From Pseudomonadota bacterium (lineage in GTDB: Bacteria > Pseudomonadota > Alphaproteobacteria > Rhizobiales > Xanthobacteraceae), in assembly GCA_023405565.1 (NCBI GenBank), contig JAEXXW010000607.1, forward strand, positions 1 to 6,657: a stretch of DNA of 6,657 bases. Reading direction: 5' to 3'. The notes under the pieces are model-generated. The model did no database searches. It worked only from the letters and a program-made list of their open reading frames with translations, and was not told where the DNA came from. Shown piece after piece: positions 4,822-6,657 of the stretch. The translations under genes were made by a program, and so were the position numbers. The stretch's first letter is position 1. Each line of letters starts with the position of its first letter.

Positions 4822-6048
4822 CTAGCCCTTCACCAGTTCGACCCGGCGGTTTTTGGCGCGGCCGTCGTCCTTGTTGTTGTCGGCAACCGGCTTGTCGGGG
4901 CCATAGCCGGCGGAGCGAAGGCGATCGGCCGGCACGCCCTGCGCGACGATCGCCGCGACAATGGCGGCGGCCCGCTGCGCCGACAGCTTCATGTTGTAGT
5001 CGCGGCCGCCAATGTTGTCGGTGTGGCCGCCGATCTCAAGCTTCAGGCCCGGATTGTCCTTGAGCAGCTTCACCACCTGCGCCACCACGGGCGCTGCATC
5101 GGGCTTCAGCGTCGCCTTGTTGAAATCGAAATTGACGTAGAGCGCGATCCGCCCATCCTTGTCGAGCGCGGTTTTCATGGCGCTGGCTTCCGGCGCCTTG
5201 ATGCTGGCCTCGAACGCCTTCTCTTCGATGACTTCGAGCCGGATGTCGGTTTCCTGGCTGTAGACGTTGAGCCAGATGGTCTGGCCATTGTTCTCCAGCC
5301 GCGCATTCATCGACCGATCGTCGCGATGCAGAACCTGGCCGCCGAGCGCCTCGACCGCATGGCGATAATTCTCATGCGCATCGTGAATGCTGGCCGGGGT
5401 CGTGCCCGACTTGACGTTGTAAGCGACGCTGTGGCGCGCGCCGCGCACCTCGATCTCGCGGGTATCCTCACCATCGCGAATGGTGAAAGTGAACTTGTCG
5501 AAATTGCGCTTCTGCGCTTCGCCGACATAATTCGGCATGTGGCCGAACAGGCGATGATCGGCGCCGGATGGCGGCAGCAGCGTCGGCTTGAACGGCTGCT
5601 TCTCGATCAAAATCACGGAGATGTCGGTCTCCTGGCTCGCAAGCGCCAGCCAGAATTCCTTGCCGTTCTGGGTGAAGCGCGCATGCATGTTGCGATCGTC
5701 GGCCGACAGCTTCTGCACACCGAGCTTCTTGAGCTGGCTCAGATAGTTTTCCTGGATCTCGACGTTGCTGACGGGCTGCGCGCCGTCCTTGATCGAATAG
5801 TCCTGGCGGCAGGCGCGGCCCGCAACCGTCACGGTCTCCTCATCGCCATTGGGCTTGGCGATGCGGAATTCGACCGAGTCGTAATTGCGCAGCTGCGGCG
5901 CTTCGCGGGTGACGTAATTCGGCATGCGGCCGAGCGGCGGGCAATCGCCGCCGGCCGTCTGCGCGGCAGCGCTGGAGGAGATGCATGGGATGGCGACGGC
6001 AAGCGACGTGGTGACAAGCGCAATCGTATGGATCCGGCATTGGATCAT
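4822..6048 (-). CDS. OmpA-family protein with a duplicated N-terminal module
   Basis: This 408-residue protein has a signal peptide (hydrophobic residues 8-24, cleavage near SSAAAQ at 25-30); Cys22 follows Pro, so no lipobox is seen. Two similar modules follow at about 39-153 and 167-279, offset by about 126 residues: RMPNYV/HMPNYV, ENY/ENY, DDRNMHAR/DDRSMNAR, SQETDI/SQETDI. Residues 302-406 are an OmpA C-terminal domain with VNFDFNKATLKPDA, GGHTDNIGGRDYNMKLSAQRA and GRAKNRRVEL. Asp344 and Arg359, the usual peptidoglycan (diaminopimelate) contacts, are kept. It should anchor the outer membrane or a periplasmic complex to the cell wall. The ATG at 6048 is chosen because GGGGAA lies 6 bases upstream; an ATG at 6054 abuts that site. 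Longer upstream frames run through repeat DNA. The gene is monocistronic. Confidence 0.9.
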   Translation of the reverse strand: MIQCRIHTIALVTTSLAVAIPCISSSAAAQTAGGDCPPLGRMPNYVTREAPQLRNYDSVEFRIAKPNGDEETVTVAGRACRQDYSIKDGAQPVSNVEIQENYLSQLKKLGVQKLSADDRNMHARFTQNGKEFWLALASQETDISVILIEKQPFKPTLLPPSGADHRLFGHMPNYVGEAQKRNFDKFTFTIRDGEDTREIEVRGARHSVAYNVKSGTTPASIHDAHENYRHAVEALGGQVLHRDDRSMNARLENNGQTIWLNVYSQETDIRLEVIEEKAFEASIKAPEASAMKTALDKDGRIALYVNFDFNKATLKPDAAPVVAQVVKLLKDNPGLKLEIGGHTDNIGGRDYNMKLSAQRAAAIVAAIVAQGVPADRLRSAGYGPDKPVADNNKDDGRAKNRRVELVKG

Positions 6049-6088
6049 CGGCATTTCCCCAATCAATGTTTGTAAATTGGCCGGCCGG

Positions 6089-6148
6089 CTAAAGCGGCAA
6101 ATTATCGTGCTTCTTCGGCGGCATCTCGACCTGCTTGGTGCGCAACAT
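6089..6148 (-). pseudogene. C-terminal fragment resembling propionyl-CoA carboxylase beta chain
   Basis: A 19-codon minus-strand stretch reads MLRTKQVEMPPKKHDNLPL and then TAG. From memory, carboxyltransferase beta subunits of biotin-dependent acyl-CoA carboxylases (PccB type) end in this way (a short helix, then ..KKHxNxPL). Upstream in the same frame the sequence (RRNHAAIRAQSAWRRARV) no longer resembles the enzyme, and about 80 bases further comes repeat copy B. The fragment ends 40 bases before the OmpA-family start. It is probably what remains of a pccB gene whose body was lost by rearrangement. The short length limits confidence, and no search was run. Confidence 0.5.
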
Positions 6149-6223
6149 GACTCGTGCGCGGCGCCATGCCGATTGCGCGCGGATTGCGGCATGATTGCGA
6201 CGGCGGTTCCATGTGAGCCTCCG

Positions 6224-6357
6224 GGGACCGCCTGGGGTGTGAGGTGACGCGCCTCACCCGCAGGCGCCGCACTCCCCCCATCCAGCAACGTCCTGCAGAA
6301 CGTCCCCAGCATGGGGCGAGCGGCCGTAGGATTATATGCTTATAGGAATATTGTCAA
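6224..6357. repeat. Composite repeat, copy B
   Basis: This is the second copy of the element at 3536-3730, in the same orientation. The core 6275-6357 is ungapped with 8 mismatches out of 83, and the left part carries the hairpin GTGAGG/CCTCAC around TGACGCG (6239-6257). The two REP hairpins of copy A are absent. It begins next to the carboxylase remnant and ends 91 bases before the start of the plus-strand P-loop gene. Confidence 0.85.
6329..6357 (-). promoter_or_regulatory. Candidate leftward promoter in repeat copy B
   Basis: On the minus strand TTGACA (6357-6352) is followed after 17 bases by TAATCC (6334-6329) or, at a shorter 15-base spacing, by a perfect TATAAT (6336-6331). It points toward the OmpA-family gene, about 280 bases away. 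Conservation with copy A supports a function, but part of that conservation may simply be repeat identity. Confidence 0.35.
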
Positions 6358-6396
6358 ACAGAATTCGTCGGCGCGCATTTAACGAACAACCCTCCT

Positions 6397-6425
6397 TTGA
6401 CAACTTTGGCGAGAATGAGAAGATT
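6397..6425 (+). promoter_or_regulatory. Candidate promoter of the partial P-loop gene
   Basis: TTGACA (6397-6402) is a perfect -35 box. At 17 bases lies AAGATT (6420-6425), a weak -10. The start codon is 24 bases further, with AGGGGGA (6434-6440) as ribosome site 8 bases before the ATG. Confidence 0.4.
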
Positions 6426-6448
6426 AGGCTCCTAGGGGGAAAATAATC

Positions 6449-6657
6449 ATGCCTGAAGCTATTGCCGTTCAACCAATTTCGACGCTGACCGAACAAAATC
6501 TCGCGACGGACATCTCAGATCGTTTGTCTCAGGAACTTGTAATTGCGCTGGTTGGACCAGTGGGATCTGGCGTCTCCACATCTGCGCAATTCCTGTCGGA
6601 AATATTGTCGCAACAATTCCAATACGATGTCGCTCCCATCATTAAGATCAGCTCAAT
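6449..6657 (+). CDS. Partial P-loop protein, putative anti-phage dCTP deaminase (N-terminus)
   Basis: Only the first 69 residues are inside the window; the frame is open at the right edge. The ATG at 6449 has AGGGGGA 8 bases upstream. After a variable start (1-27), residues 28-69 read as a P-loop NTPase beginning: strand ELVIALVGPV, loop GPVGSGVST (36-44), helix AQFLSEILSQQF, then YDVAPIIKIS. The loop has Val42 where Walker A has Lys. An ELV-GLVGP-G-G-S loop without the usual Lys, then a helix and a Y-V-IKLS strand, is what I recall from the anti-phage dCTP deaminases (DcdV), which join an N-terminal kinase-like domain to a C-terminal zinc deaminase and deplete dCTP during phage infection. 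The deaminase motifs (HAE, PCxxC) would lie outside the window. Third positions look more A/T-rich than in neighbouring genes, suggesting transfer. That it is a real gene is well supported; the family is inferred. Confidence 0.6.
   Translation, partial: MPEAIAVQPISTLTEQNLATDISDRLSQELVIALVGPVGSGVSTSAQFLSEILSQQFQYDVAPIIKISS

Noticed and set aside
5023..6075. 350-codon plus-strand reading frame
   Set aside because: It is antisense to the OmpA-family gene, which has a signal peptide, duplicated modules and a full OmpA domain. The antisense protein has no recognisable features.
6049..6312. Longer N-terminus for the OmpA-family gene (frame open to 6312)
   Set aside because: The extension would run through repeat copy B and place 88 residues of low-quality sequence before a normal signal peptide. 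The ribosome site points to 6048.
3536..6357. Composite transposon or insertion sequence bounded by the direct repeats
   Set aside because: No transposase or integrase lies between or next to the copies, no terminal inverted repeats were found, and no target-site duplication is visible.

Overview
The window looks like chromosomal DNA of an alphaproteobacterium of the order Hyphomicrobiales, most likely the Bradyrhizobium/Rhodopseudomonas/Afipia group (Nitrobacteraceae). The evidence is the GC-rich coding style, the kinds of small secreted proteins, an EcfG-like (GGAAC-N17-TGTT) and a FixK/FNR-like (TTGA-N6-TCAA) site, and the palindrome-rich spacers typical of that group. No rRNA, tRNA, transposase, integrase or CRISPR array is visible.

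Left part (1-3031) is ordinary and compact. It holds a secreted RidA/YjgF-family protein (minus), a DoxX-family membrane protein (plus) ending in a textbook terminator, and a PRC-barrel protein (plus). Convergent to the PRC-barrel gene are an exported FKBP peptidyl-prolyl isomerase and an exported 185-residue protein of unknown function (both minus). Several of these are envelope or stress proteins, and the PRC-barrel gene has a candidate general-stress promoter.

Middle part (3032-3799) is a 768-base gene-free island built of palindromes. It has three consecutive hairpins with AACA loops at 32-33 base spacing, a long-range inverted repeat, a 12-bp hairpin, a 9-bp tandem repeat, two REP-type hairpins, and copy A of a composite repeat whose 83-base core recurs at 6275-6357 with 8 mismatches (copy B). 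The long minus-strand reading frames across this island are judged spurious.

Right part (3800-6657). A type II toxin-antitoxin pair (RHH antitoxin plus PIN-domain toxin, overlapping by ATGA, with a palindromic operator candidate) is followed by a REP-like palindrome and a decayed spacer. Next comes a minus-strand OmpA-family lipid-free outer membrane/peptidoglycan-binding protein whose N-terminal module is present twice. Upstream of it lies a 19-codon fragment that resembles the extreme C-terminus of a propionyl-CoA carboxylase beta chain, then repeat copy B. The window ends inside a plus-strand gene whose N-terminus (a degenerate P-loop GPVGSGVST in the setting ELVIALVGP) resembles the anti-phage dCTP deaminase (DcdV) family. 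The two direct repeat copies therefore bracket the toxin-antitoxin and ompA segment. Each also lies just upstream of a plus-strand gene with a defence-type function, which suggests a recombination-prone accessory or defence locus. This last idea is inference, and the sequence to the right of the window would decide it.
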